A DNA stretch of 64,000 nucleotides, taken from positions 62,001 through 126,000 of the forward strand of contig NZ_JHEL01000009.1 in NCBI RefSeq assembly GCF_000710345.2, given 5' to 3'. The translations under genes were made by a program, and so were the position numbers. Below, piece after piece: positions 52,578 through 61,182 of the stretch (position 1 is the stretch's first letter; each line of letters opens with the position of its first letter). The notes below the pieces were generated by a model, which saw only the letters and a list, made by a program, of their open reading frames with translations, did not search any database and was not told where the DNA came from. Source of the stretch: Curtobacterium sp. S6. Its GTDB lineage: Bacteria > Actinomycetota > Actinomycetes > Actinomycetales > Micrococcaceae.

Positions 52578-53060
52578 ATGAGCGAACTGACGCTGGAGAC
52601 GATCGTCGAGATCATGCGGAGCGAGCGATTCGTGATGATGACCTCGGTGTCCCGGGACGACGGACGCCTGCACTCGCACCCGATGACCCCGCAGTTGGTC
52701 ACGGACGACGCCGAGGTGTGGTTCTTCATCGGGTTGGACGGCGGTCAGGCCGACGACATCGACAAGAATCCCGAGATCAACCTCTCCTTCGCGGAGGTGG
52801 GCTCGTGGTTGTCGGTCTCGGGGCACGTTCAGTTCGAGAACTCCAACCGGGCCATGATCGACCGCTTGTGGACCGACAGCACGGCCGCGTGGTTCGAGGG
52901 CGGTAAGGAAGATCCCCAACTGGGCCTGATGCGCTTTGTGGGCGAGTCGGCACAACTCTGGGGGAATCCGAGCGGCAGGATCGCCTCGGTCGCGGAGATC
53001 GCGCGGACCAAACTCACCGACGGTGCGGCGGAAGGACCGGCCGGGGCGATCGAGCTCTGA
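52578..53060 (+). CDS. PNPOx-fold general stress protein
   Basis: 160 residues, flavin-split-barrel fold: SERFVMMTSVSRDDGRLHSH then VWFFIGLDGGQADDIDKNPE. Resembles the general stress protein 26-like group, which bind FMN or F420. GGAAGGAAC lies before the ATG. Role: redox stress, inferred from family. Confidence 0.8.
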   Translation: MSELTLETIVEIMRSERFVMMTSVSRDDGRLHSHPMTPQLVTDDAEVWFFIGLDGGQADDIDKNPEINLSFAEVGSWLSVSGHVQFENSNRAMIDRLWTDSTAAWFEGGKEDPQLGLMRFVGESAQLWGNPSGRIASVAEIARTKLTDGAAEGPAGAIEL

Positions 53061-53088
53061 TCGGCCCGCTCGCGTCCGGCGCCCGGGC

Positions 53089-53901
53089 CTACGTCGCCTC
53101 GCCCCGCTTGACGGCGGCGTCGTGGGCGGCGGCCCGATACATGCCCAGGGGGCCCTGATCCGCGAAGGCCTGGGTGTGGTCGTAACGGAAGAGCCGGGGC
53201 GGCCGGTGGCGGGTGCCCTCGATGCGCTTTCCGGTGTCGATGATGCTCTTCGACGCCGCTATCTGCCGCCGGAAATTGGCGGGGTCGAGCCTGCGCCCGA
53301 GGATCGCCTCGTAGACCTCGCGCAACTCGGCGAGGGTGAACTCCTCGCCCAGGAATGAGTGGGCGATCCGGGAGTATTCGACCTTGTTCTTGAGCCGGTA
53401 CAGGGCGTAGTCGACGATCTCGTTGTGGTCGAAAGCCAGCCGCGGCAGGGCGTCGGCCCGCATCCACTGGATGTTCTCGTGCACCCGGGTGTGCCCGACC
53501 TCGGTGGCCGGGATCGAGGCCCAGTAGACCACCGACACCACGCGCTCGCAGGGAGGGGTCACGGCCTCGGAAGCTTCGTCCTCGGGGCCTGACGTCCGGT
53601 GAACGCGCCCGAAGGCGTAGAGCTGTTCCAGGTATCCCGGAACGAGGCCGGTGGCCCGCTCGAGCGTCGAGCCGGCGGATTTTTCCAGGGAAAGATCCGG
53701 CGAGAGGGGGCCTCCCGGCAGAGCGAACATGCCCCGGTAGGGTTCACGCAACCGGCGGACCAGGGGCAACCACAGGGAGTGGTGTTCGTCGTCGCCGTCC
53801 TGGCGCATCGCGAAAATGACGGTCGAGACGGCCAGCTGCACGGAACCGTGCTGCCGAGCGGGGTCCACGGGCCGATCGTCGACCGGCTCCGGCTGGATCA
53901 T
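53089..53901 (-). CDS. NrtR-like Nudix-winged-helix regulator
   Basis: 270 residues. Residues 10-155 are Nudix-like, but the Nudix box is broken: GPLSPDLSLEKSAGSTLERA lacks the REUxEE glutamates, as in the non-catalytic sensor domain of NrtR repressors. Residues about 175-245 are a winged helix (LAELREVYEAILGRRLDPAN, FRRQIAASKSI). NrtR proteins bind ADP-ribose and repress NAD genes; no NAD gene is nearby here. Its ATG overlaps the monooxygenase stop (ATGA), so the two are coupled. Confidence 0.75.
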   Translation of the reverse strand: MIQPEPVDDRPVDPARQHGSVQLAVSTVIFAMRQDGDDEHHSLWLPLVRRLREPYRGMFALPGGPLSPDLSLEKSAGSTLERATGLVPGYLEQLYAFGRVHRTSGPEDEASEAVTPPCERVVSVVYWASIPATEVGHTRVHENIQWMRADALPRLAFDHNEIVDYALYRLKNKVEYSRIAHSFLGEEFTLAELREVYEAILGRRLDPANFRRQIAASKSIIDTGKRIEGTRHRPPRLFRYDHTQAFADQGPLGMYRAAAHDAAVKRGEAT

Positions 53902-54221
53902 TGGTCGATCTGCAATTCGCCCATGAGATCCCAGTCGTCGCCCTCGATCTGGCGGGACAAGATCTTGGGGGTTTCGACGAGGTGCGGGCGCATGGCCTCG
54001 AGACCCTTGGCGAAGTGATCGCTCGAGACGTGAGCCTCCGCGGCGTCGTCGTCGAACGCCTCGATCAGCACGTATTCCTGCGGATCTTCGACGTTGCGGG
54101 ACCACTGGAACCACTTATTTCCGGGCTCGGCCCGGGTGGCCTCGGTGAATTCGCGAGTGATGCTGGGAAACGCGTCTGCCGAATCCGCGGTGACGTGAAA
54201 TTTCACGATGATGGAAATCAA
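53898..54221 (-). CDS. Antibiotic-biosynthesis-monooxygenase-fold protein (YgiN-like)
   Basis: 107 residues, TTG start at 54221 with GGAGG six bases upstream. ABM-fold pattern: IIVKFHVTADSADAFPSI, NKWFQWSRNVEDPQEYVLIE, and HVSSDHFAKGLEAM with the conserved His. Such small dimers are quinol or heme-type oxygenases without cofactor. First gene of a two-gene operon with the Nudix regulator. Confidence 0.78.
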   Translation of the reverse strand: MISIIVKFHVTADSADAFPSITREFTEATRAEPGNKWFQWSRNVEDPQEYVLIEAFDDDAAEAHVSSDHFAKGLEAMRPHLVETPKILSRQIEGDDWDLMGELQIDQ

Positions 54222-54375
54222 CGGGTACCTCCGTGAACGCTGAGTCAGTGCCTCTATGGTGTCACACCCGGAAGCCGGGGGCCGGTGGCAAGATGGGTTA
54301 AGCGCCCCCTCGGGCTTTTCGGCCCGCGTTCCGTACATTGGTGGGCAGAAGCCCCGCGAACCTCAGGAGAATCCC

Positions 54376-55326
54376 GTGAAAATTCTGTTGCCCACGTCCG
54401 TGACGATCGACGCCGAACAGTTGCCGCTTGGCGAGGACGACGTCGCCGTCTCCTACGATCCGAAGTCCCCGATCCCGGACGAGCACACGGACGCCGAGGT
54501 CCTTGTGGCCTGGGTCAACACCGATGATCAGCTCGCGGATGCGGCCCGACGCATGACCAACCTGCGCCTGATCCAGGCGCTGGCGGCCGGACCGGACCAG
54601 GTCGCGAAGGCCGGGTTCGGGGACGAGGTGGTCATCTGTTCGGGCATCGGCCTGCACGACCGGACGGTATCGGAGCACACGTTGGCCCTGACGCTGGCGC
54701 TCGTGCGATCCCTGCCCGAGCTCGGCGAGCTTCAGAAGCGGCACGTCTGGTCCCGTGAACTGGGCGGACCGCAGGAGCTTCACCCCGCGGGACCGGTCAC
54801 GACGTTGCTCGACGCGCAGGTGACCATCTGGGGATTCGGTTCCATTGGGGCGAGTGTTGCCGGGCTCTTCGAGGCTCTCGGCGCCAAGGTCTCCGGGATC
54901 GCGCGTTCGACCGGTCAACGGCACGGGTACAACGTGGTCGCCACCGAGGAGAAGGACGAGCTGCTGGCCCGCACCGACGTGCTCGTGATGATTCTGCCCA
55001 ATTCCGAGGCGACTCAGGGGGCCCTCGACGCCGAGGTGCTCGCGACCTTGCCCGATACCGCGTACGTCGTCAACGTGGGCCGCGGGCCGACGGTCGACGA
55101 GACCGCCCTGATTCAGGCCCTGACCGACGGGGGAATCGCCGGCGCGGCCATCGACGTCACCAGCCAGGAGCCCCTGCCCGAGGGTGATCCCCTGTGGGAT
55201 GCGCCGAACCTGATCATCACGCCGCACTCGGCGGGTGGCCGGCCGGTCGGCGCGGAGGAGCTGATCGGTCACAATCTGCTGGCCCTCAGGGGCCAGGGCG
55301 AATATCGCAACGCGATGACCGCGTAG
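54376..55326 (+). CDS. D-2-hydroxyacid dehydrogenase
   Basis: 316 residues from GTG at 54376, after AGGAGA. NAD-binding motif IWGFGSIGASVAGLFEALGA (about 152-171), VNVGRGPTVDE and the catalytic His in ITPHSAGGRP with the Glu of SQEPLPEGDPLW. Phosphoglycerate/glyoxylate reductase group. Substrate unknown; the converging MFS-GntR operon may belong to the same carboxylate pathway. Confidence 0.85.
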   Translation: MKILLPTSVTIDAEQLPLGEDDVAVSYDPKSPIPDEHTDAEVLVAWVNTDDQLADAARRMTNLRLIQALAAGPDQVAKAGFGDEVVICSGIGLHDRTVSEHTLALTLALVRSLPELGELQKRHVWSRELGGPQELHPAGPVTTLLDAQVTIWGFGSIGASVAGLFEALGAKVSGIARSTGQRHGYNVVATEEKDELLARTDVLVMILPNSEATQGALDAEVLATLPDTAYVVNVGRGPTVDETALIQALTDGGIAGAAIDVTSQEPLPEGDPLWDAPNLIITPHSAGGRPVGAEELIGHNLLALRGQGEYRNAMTA

Positions 55327-55335
55327 CGGGGGCCG

Positions 55336-56571
55336 TTACGCGGTGATCTGCCGCGGATCCCGGGTGGCCTGGGGAAGGTGCTTGCGGTAGAAGGTCAGGA
55401 CGATGCCGACGCACACAGCGGCCAGCACGCCGCCCCCGATGAACATCCACGGGTAGGTGAGCCAGGAGTGGAGCACGGCCAGCGCGGCCGGGATGAAGAA
55501 GCCGAGATAGGTCAGCGAGTAGTACACCGCGCTCAGCCCGGCGAGATCGTGGGGACCCGCGATCCGCTGGACCTCCTGGAGGCCCGAGACCAGCAGGAGC
55601 CCGTACGCGCTTCCCAAGAGGGCCGCGGCCAAGACCGCGATCCACGGATTGACGGTCGCGGCGGCCCACGCGGCGCAGGCCATCGCGGGGACGGCCACGG
55701 CCAGCGAGACCACGACCCCTCGGGCCGAGTCGGCGTTGTCGATCTTCTTGCCCACCTGCTGCAGGATCAGGCCGCAGCCGAGGCCGATTAGGCAGAGCAA
55801 GCCCGAGAAGCCGACGTCGAAACCGGCGGTCCGCGAGCCCATCAGCCCGGGCAAAATCGCGTACGCGCTACCGGCGCACCCGAAGACCCAGGGGGCCATC
55901 GGAACGACGACCCACAGGAAGCGGCGATGTTTGGCGGTGGGGATGCGCAGGTCCTCGACGAGACGCGCCGGCTCGACCTGGCGGGCGTGCGTCTCGGGGG
56001 TCATGGCCGCAGCGATCAGCCCGGCCAGCGCCACCAGAATGTGCACCAGGTACGGGAGGGTGGCCTGGAAGGGCGCGTACTGCGCCAGCGCGGCGGCGAC
56101 CGCGGCGCCCAGCCCGAAACCGGCGGTCAGGGACATCGACGCCCGCCGCGCGCCCGCGGTCTCGTCGGCCCGGGTGTCGTACGGCGCCGCGGACAGCTCC
56201 TTGATCCACGAACCGCCGACCACCATGCCGAGCCCCAGGCCGACCCCGGAGAAGATCCGTCCGATGAACAGCACCGCGGGGTTGCCGGCGCCGAGGATGA
56301 GCAGCACCGAGGCCACCAGGGCCAGGGCGGGGGCCGGCAACATGAGTGGGCGTCGGCCGAATCGATCCGAGAGGGGCCCGCCGATGAGCAGAGCGGGAAC
56401 GATGCCGAGGACGTAGGCACCGAGAAGCACGTCGACCGCCCCGGTCGAGAGGCCGTCCAGATTTTTATACATGATCAGCAACGGGGTGAATTGGTTGCCG
56501 CCCCAAGCCACCGCAAAGATCGAGATCGTGGCGAGCAGCCAGGGTGGGGCGAATCGCTTCTGCGAAGGCAC
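55336..56571 (-). CDS. MFS transporter
   Basis: 411 residues, 12 membrane segments. Motif A in GGPLSDRFGRRPLMLP; RIFSGVGLGLGMVVGGSWIKE is the fourth segment. Typical high-GC codon use. It lies 65 bases after the GntR gene on the same strand, so the pair likely forms an operon for an unknown carboxylate or sugar-acid. Confidence 0.85.
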   Translation of the reverse strand: MPSQKRFAPPWLLATISIFAVAWGGNQFTPLLIMYKNLDGLSTGAVDVLLGAYVLGIVPALLIGGPLSDRFGRRPLMLPAPALALVASVLLILGAGNPAVLFIGRIFSGVGLGLGMVVGGSWIKELSAAPYDTRADETAGARRASMSLTAGFGLGAAVAAALAQYAPFQATLPYLVHILVALAGLIAAAMTPETHARQVEPARLVEDLRIPTAKHRRFLWVVVPMAPWVFGCAGSAYAILPGLMGSRTAGFDVGFSGLLCLIGLGCGLILQQVGKKIDNADSARGVVVSLAVAVPAMACAAWAAATVNPWIAVLAAALLGSAYGLLLVSGLQEVQRIAGPHDLAGLSAVYYSLTYLGFFIPAALAVLHSWLTYPWMFIGGGVLAAVCVGIVLTFYRKHLPQATRDPRQITA

Positions 56572-56636
56572 AGCAAAGGTCCTTTCGGGGACGGGGGTAC
56601 GCGCCGGCTCGGCGTGGGGGATGGGAGTGGTGGCGG

Positions 56637-57332
56637 TTAGGCGAGGAAGCGGCGGTGGATCTCGCGGAGGTGGGCGGCCAAGTGATCACGGAAAGCCTCC
56701 GCCTCGCCGGCCTCGACGAGGTCGGCGAGCTCTTCGTGATGGGCCAGCACGGCCTCGGCATTGCCGCTGGAATTCCAAATGGCCCGCGTGGACATGCGCC
56801 GCTGACGGTCTCCCAGATTGTCGAAGAAGTCGACGAAGAGGCTGTTGCCAGCCCGGCTCACGAGCCGGTGGTGGAAGGCGGTGTCCAGGGCGGCGAACTC
56901 TTCGGTGTCGCCGTCGGCCAGCGCGATCCGTTGCCGCGCAATGACGTCGCGAAGCTCCGCGGCCGCCTCGGCGCTCTCACCGGCGGAGACGATGGCGTCC
57001 ACGGCGTGGGATTCCACGACGATCCGCGCCTCGATGACTTCCCTGGCTTCCTCGGGCCCGGCCTGGCGAATGAGGGCGCCGCGCTTGGGGTACAGCGTCA
57101 TCCATCCCTCGGCCTGAAGGCGGACGAATCCCTCACGGACCGGGGTGCGGCTGACTTGGAGTTCCGCGGCGATGTCGCCCTCGCTGATCAGGGTCCCGCC
57201 CTCCAACCGGTGGTCGAGGATTCTGGCCTTGACCTCGTGATAGACGAGGTCGCTGGCGGGCGAGGCGACCTTGCGCGCGGAAGACCCCGACGTCGTCCTC
57301 CCGCCCTGGGGGTGGTCGGCGGTGGATGCCAT
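56637..57332 (-). CDS. GntR/FadR-family regulator
   Basis: 231 residues from the ATG at 57332 (AGGAGC upstream). Winged helix with TLISEGDIAAELQVSRTPVR, then an all-helical FCD ligand domain with the metal/ligand residues ALDTAFHHRLV and HHEELADLVEAGEAEAF. An inverted repeat upstream is a likely autoregulatory site. It probably controls the downstream MFS gene and perhaps the ThDP enzyme at 61183-62826. Confidence 0.88.
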   Translation of the reverse strand: MASTADHPQGGRTTSGSSARKVASPASDLVYHEVKARILDHRLEGGTLISEGDIAAELQVSRTPVREGFVRLQAEGWMTLYPKRGALIRQAGPEEAREVIEARIVVESHAVDAIVSAGESAEAAAELRDVIARQRIALADGDTEEFAALDTAFHHRLVSRAGNSLFVDFFDNLGDRQRRMSTRAIWNSSGNAEAVLAHHEELADLVEAGEAEAFRDHLAAHLREIHRRFLA

Positions 57333-57646
57333 GGGTGCTCCTGACGGCTGGAATCGGCGGCCAACGGGCCGCATATGCAACATAGATACAAGTTGCACGT
57401 TAGTTCTGGCCTGGGAGGATGTCCAGCTCACGGGTCCCTGGCTCCTGGTTGTGCCTGGTCCGTTTGACACCCGTTCGGGGCGGCACATACTTTGAGACTC
57501 GCAGGCGGGGCATCCCCGCCGCGGCGGTGGGGCCCGCCGCACCCAACTTCGCCACCCGGATCGAACGGTTCCGGGGCGACAACGGTCCCTACCAAAGCGG
57601 CCTCGTCGTGCCCTAGAGGCGCCGCGGGCCTGAAAGGTAGGAGATC
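57333..57646. other. Gap between GntR and crcB genes
   Basis: About 310 bases. It holds the GntR inverted repeat (57376-57397) and, further on, a small hairpin GCGGGG-CAT-CCCCGC (57505-57519). I looked for the fluoride-riboswitch pattern (GGNGAUGG ... CUGAUGGCGCCUAC) before crcB and did not find it. Confidence 0.5.
57376..57397. promoter_or_regulatory. GntR inverted repeat
   Basis: TGCAAC, ten bases, GTTGCA: perfect six-base arms, 44 bases before the GntR start. The nonamer ATATGCAAC at 57373-57381 recurs at 62964-62972, upstream of the ThDP-dependent enzyme. Confidence 0.5.
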
Positions 57647-58120
57647 ATGACCAGCGCGTCGAAGAGTCCGCGCGACCGTGCCTCGGCACGGCCCCTCCAC
57701 GTGCGGCCGGAGTTTTTGGCGCTCGCCTTTATCGGCGGTGCCGTCGGCACGGCCCTTCGTTACGGCCTGACCCTCGCGGCGCCAGGATCGGGCCAGGCCC
57801 TCGGCGCGATCCTCGTCATTAATCTCGTCGGTTCCGCGGTACTGGCGGCGATCCTGGGCTCCATGTCCCGCCTCGGCCCCGATACCGGTCGACGCCGGCA
57901 GGCCCGCATACTCCTGTGCACCGGAGTCATGGGCGGTTTCACCACGTACAGCACCTTGGCGGTCAGCTCCTTCGAACTCCTGGCCTCCGGTCGTCCGGTC
58001 GCGGGCATCGCCTATGGGGCCGTGAGCGTGATCCTCGGCGTCGGCGCGGCCTCCTTGGGTGTTCTCGCCGTGAACCGTCTGGTTCCGGCCGTGCGCGGTG
58101 AAGAGGGGGAGCGGTCATGA
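57647..58120 (+). CDS. crcB: Fluoride channel subunit 1
   Basis: 157 residues, four membrane segments after a 20-residue basic tail. Fluc motifs: GGAVGTALRYGLTLA, VINLVGSAVLAAILG (conserved Asn) and GVMGGFTTYSTLAVSSFE (the Phe/Thr pore track). AGGAG six bases before the ATG. Exports fluoride. Paired with the next gene through an ATGA overlap, so the channel is probably a heterodimer. Confidence 0.9.
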   Translation: MTSASKSPRDRASARPLHVRPEFLALAFIGGAVGTALRYGLTLAAPGSGQALGAILVINLVGSAVLAAILGSMSRLGPDTGRRRQARILLCTGVMGGFTTYSTLAVSSFELLASGRPVAGIAYGAVSVILGVGAASLGVLAVNRLVPAVRGEEGERS

Positions 58121-58503
58121 GCGTCCTGATTTTTTTCGCGGTTTCTCTGGCCGGGGGTCTGGGCGCCGTGCTGCGCATGGTGGTCGACGGCTGGGTGAAG
58201 TTCCTGGTGGGAGGATCGTGGCCGTGGGCCACGGCGATCATCAACGTCACCGGCTCGCTGGCCCTGGGCGTGGTGACCGGGCTCGCGACGGGCCACGTGA
58301 TGGGCCCGGAACTACAGGCCACGGTGGGGACCGGTTTCCTGGGTGGGTACACGACGTTTTCGACCGCGAGCTTGGAGGCCGTGACCCTTATCCAGTCGGG
58401 TCGGTGGAATGCCTCGCTCCTGTACGCCATCGGATTGCTGATCGTGGCTATTGCGGCGGCCGGCCTCGGAATGTGGCTGGGCCTGCTAATCGGCGGGGAC
58501 TGA
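58117..58503 (+). CDS. crcB: Fluoride channel subunit 2
   Basis: 128 residues, four membrane segments: GGLGAVLRMVVDGWVKF, INVTGSLALGVVTGLA and GTGFLGGYTTFSTASLEAV. Same fold as subunit 1 but clearly diverged. Its start overlaps subunit 1, and the two would assemble in opposite orientations. Confidence 0.9.
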   Translation: MSVLIFFAVSLAGGLGAVLRMVVDGWVKFLVGGSWPWATAIINVTGSLALGVVTGLATGHVMGPELQATVGTGFLGGYTTFSTASLEAVTLIQSGRWNASLLYAIGLLIVAIAAAGLGMWLGLLIGGD

Positions 58504-58539
58504 ACGCGGGTGCCCGGGGCGCATCTCGTCCCGGGTTAT

Positions 58540-58734
58540 CCAGAGTCACGTCGATTGCACGACGCGAACTTCAGCGCCCTGTTTCTGCTCCTCTTGTTGG
58601 CCCCGGCCGGATCGATCGTGATCCTCGTGATGACGCTTCTTCCGGGAAGCCCCGCCGCCGGTCGCTTCGACGAGCCGCAGGGCGGACCCGTGCCGTACGG
58701 CTCCAACGGCTACCCGCCCGTCCAGTGGACCTAA
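58540..58734 (+). pseudogene. DUF805 gene remnant
   Basis: The frame ending at 58734 encodes RRLHDANFSALFLLLLLAPA, then SIVILVMTLLPGSPAAGRFD, the C-terminal half of a DUF805 membrane protein. The N-terminal half is missing: just before the RRLHD core the sequence is unrelated. The last 10 codons (YGSNGYPPVQ plus stop) recur at 59593, in the direct repeat. Confidence 0.6.
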
Positions 58735-58753
58735 GTCATCAACGCCGCGATCA
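58696..58753 (+). repeat. Direct repeat, copy 1 (58 bp)
   Basis: Matches 59593-59650 at 56 of 58 positions. It spans the end of the DUF805 remnant and, on the other strand, a copy of the last codons of the AEC gene (MIAALMT and stop). The 840 bases between copies are AT-rich, unlike their surroundings. Confidence 0.85.
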
Positions 58754-59592
58754 TCCATGGAGTCGCGGTAAATAACCATAAAGTTTGATAATTGATTATT
58801 TATGCTGATCTAAAAATATTCTGCCTGTTTTACGTGGCAAGTATTAATTAAAATCAAACGCGAGTCATGTGTTCTCTAATCTGACGGTTCGAAACATGGT
58901 GGGATGGGCATGTCCTCGAATCTATTTATCCAAAAGTAGTTTGTTTCCTTGAGGTGAAACGCCGATCAGGATCAGGTAAAGGTGTCCGGGAATCATGTTG
59001 GCTTGGATCGAAGAAAGTATATGTCCTTTTAAATCATTGGGTTGACGTGCGCTCTACTCGTTTCTTCTTTTTGTTCCTCACCGCCGTCCTGTGTAGGTAC
59101 GTGCTGATCACAAGGTTGCCAAAGATCGCTGTGGAAGTAAAAGAGGAAACAATAATAAGTGATTCTCGATTGAGAGTCCCTAGAGAAATTGACGCGCCTA
59201 GGTAAATAGCTAGCATCAAACATAGGGAGGGAATAAATGAAATTTTCTTCATGTGGTCAACCCTATGCCTCCGCTACATAATCCTAAAATTTAAATAATT
59301 TTATTTTGGGTGTGCCTCCGTGTCAACCCCTAACCGTCTCCTGGCGGTGCTCGGTAGGTCAACTGTCGTCTGACTGGGTCATTCTGATAGGCAGGGAGAC
59401 TAACAAGTCTGCCGCCTTCCCAGGTGATGACTGCTTGTGCCAGATGTAGCCGGCCCAGGGAGTGGAGGGGGCTTGAGAAGGCGCTTTGAGCGGGCACTGA
59501 GAGCGGTTTGGATTCGGGTTATCGACTTTTCTCTGGCAGAAGCGTCGAATGAGCTGAGGTCCACGGCATGCGGCGGCTTGGGTGCAACGCCC
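58754..59592. other. Low-GC segment between the direct repeats
   Basis: About 840 bases with long A/T runs. The one plausible gene is at 59034-59252 (minus). The rest (58754-59033 and 59253-59592) holds no protein I recognise, no transposase and no RNA that I can identify. The right part returns to moderate GC from about 59330. It looks like foreign DNA inserted at, or left behind by recombination between, the repeats. Confidence 0.55.
59034..59252 (-). CDS. Small two-segment membrane protein, unknown
   Basis: 72 residues, MKKISFIPSL at the start, two hydrophobic segments (about 6-24 and 31-53), then a Lys/Arg-rich tail (TAVRNKKKKRVER). Low-GC codons throughout. The ribosome site is modest (AGGG, eight bases upstream). 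Topology resembles small immunity or holin-like proteins, but nothing in the sequence proves a function; it may be a chance ORF. Confidence 0.4.
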   Translation of the reverse strand: MKKISFIPSLCLMLAIYLGASISLGTLNRESLIIVSSFTSTAIFGNLVISTYLHRTAVRNKKKKRVERTSTQ

Positions 59593-59650
59593 TACGGCTC
59601 CAACGGCTACCCGCCCGTCCAGTGGCCCTAAGTCATCAACGCAGCGATCA
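59593..59650 (+). repeat. Direct repeat, copy 2 (58 bp)
   Basis: The second copy; its right part is the genuine 3' end of the AEC gene (VIAALMT and stop on the minus strand). Its left part carries only the last ten codons of the DUF805 frame, with unrelated sequence before them. Confidence 0.85.
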
Positions 59651-60548
59651 CCAGCAGGGAGGGGATCGCGCCGATCGAGGAGAGCAATACGATGTCTCGC
59701 GCCAACCCGACGTTCTGGTTGTAGCGCGACGCGAAGTTGAAGAGGTTTTGTGCGGTGGGAAGCGCTGCCAGGGCCGTCGCTGCGAAGAGGTCGTCGTGTG
59801 GCAGGTGGAAGACGAACTGGCCCAAGAGGTATGCCGCAACCGGCATGAGCGCGACCTTCAGGCCCACCGCCAGCAGGGTCTCGAGGCGTTCGCCGGCGAC
59901 GGCCAGCGGCTTGTTGCCCCGCAGGGACATGCCGAAGGCCACGAGAATGAGCGGGATACCCGCCCCACCCAGGATGCTGAGCGGCTGATGGATCACGTCG
60001 GGGACCTTGAGGTGGAACGCGTTCAACACGACGCCGAGCAGCGACGCAATGATGATCGGGTTGCGTACCGGCTGGGTCGCGATGGCCCGGAAGGAAACGT
60101 ATCCCTTGGCGACGATGTCGAAGATCGCCAGGCAGGTCGGCGTCGCCAGGATCAGCTGAAACAGCAGGATCGGTGCGACCTGCGTGGGGTCGCCGAAGAT
60201 GTAGGTCGCCACCGGCAGACCCATATTGTTGGCGTTGAGCAGGGAGGAACCGACCGCGCCCACGGTCACCCGGCCGACGCCCCGACGTAACAAGAGACCC
60301 GCGATGATCGTGTAGACCGCGACCATCGCGAGGAAACTGAACGCCGCGACAGGTAGGCGCGCGGAGAAGATCACGTGGAGATCCGCGGTGGACAGCGTCG
60401 TGAACATCAGCGCGGGAAGCGCGACGAAGAACGCGAAGCGATTGAGCGTCCACCCCGCGTTCTTGCCGAGGATCCCCTGCCTCTCGACCACATAGCCGAT
60501 CGCCACGACGATCCCGATGATGGCGAAGCCTTCAAGCACTCCGATCAT
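59628..60548 (-). CDS. AEC-family transporter (auxin efflux carrier fold)
   Basis: 306 residues, about ten membrane segments in two halves: AFFVALPALMFTTLSTADLH in the first and PLSILGGAGIPLILVAFGMS plus ALAALPTAQNLFNFASRYNQ in the second; these broken-helix motifs are typical of MdcF/YfdV-type transporters. The family often moves carboxylates such as malonate or oxalate. Four bases after the PAP2-like gene, so in one operon with it and the ThDP enzyme. Confidence 0.88.
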   Translation of the reverse strand: MIGVLEGFAIIGIVVAIGYVVERQGILGKNAGWTLNRFAFFVALPALMFTTLSTADLHVIFSARLPVAAFSFLAMVAVYTIIAGLLLRRGVGRVTVGAVGSSLLNANNMGLPVATYIFGDPTQVAPILLFQLILATPTCLAIFDIVAKGYVSFRAIATQPVRNPIIIASLLGVVLNAFHLKVPDVIHQPLSILGGAGIPLILVAFGMSLRGNKPLAVAGERLETLLAVGLKVALMPVAAYLLGQFVFHLPHDDLFAATALAALPTAQNLFNFASRYNQNVGLARDIVLLSSIGAIPSLLVIAALMT

Positions 60549-60552
60549 GAGA

Positions 60553-61149
60553 TCACCGTCCCGCCACGAACCAGAGGTGCCCGGCCCCGAGCACCACGCC
60601 GATGATGGATCCGGCGACGATCTCGGGAGCCGTGTGCTTCTTCAGGTGCCAGCGCGACCAGCACACCGTGCCGTGCACGATCACCGAGGCGATGATCCAC
60701 CACGGACCGAGCAGCCCGGGCAACACCATGCCGAAGACGGCGCTCATGCCCGCGTGGGCGCTGGCCTTGAGTTTGAAGTTCACCAGGGCGATGATCAAGA
60801 TCGCCAAGAGCATCACGGTGATGATGCTCTTGGTCGCCGGGGCGCTCGGGGCGATCAAGAGGATCAGGGTTCCCACCGCGATCGAGATCAGCGAGATCCC
60901 GTAGAACACGTACCGCTGTTTGCGGTGATAGATGAATCGGTCGCTGACCTTACCCGTATGGGCCATGTAAAGGGACAGACTCCACGGAATGACCACCACC
61001 GCGACGACGCCCACGAGCGCCTGCCAGAGCCAACCGGCTCCGGTACTCAAAGGAACCCCGACGAGCAGGATGGTCGCCAGGATGAAGGGCGAGAAGATCT
61101 CTGTGCCAGTGAAGGCCGCGGCGCGTTTGAGGTGAGTCACGGCCTCCAC
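60553..61149 (-). CDS. PAP2-family membrane phosphatase-like protein
   Basis: 198 residues, five or six membrane segments. The last part KLKASAHAGMSAVFG and CWSRWHLKKHTAPEIVAGSI correspond to PAP2 motifs 2 and 3, with both His conserved but the final Asp of motif 3 replaced by Glu. Activity is probable but not certain. GTG start; the reading of 61140 GTG is an alternative. Confidence 0.68.
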   Translation of the reverse strand: MEAVTHLKRAAAFTGTEIFSPFILATILLVGVPLSTGAGWLWQALVGVVAVVVIPWSLSLYMAHTGKVSDRFIYHRKQRYVFYGISLISIAVGTLILLIAPSAPATKSIITVMLLAILIIALVNFKLKASAHAGMSAVFGMVLPGLLGPWWIIASVIVHGTVCWSRWHLKKHTAPEIVAGSIIGVVLGAGHLWFVAGR

Positions 61150-61182
61150 TGTGGCACATTCGAAAGGCTAAAGCGCTAATGG

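Noticed and set aside
57419-57616. 65-codon plus-strand frame before crcB
   Set aside because: No ribosome site, low-complexity composition, no recognisable fold.
57400-57646. Fluoride riboswitch upstream of crcB
   Set aside because: The conserved GGNGAUGG and CUGAUGGCGCC blocks are not present.
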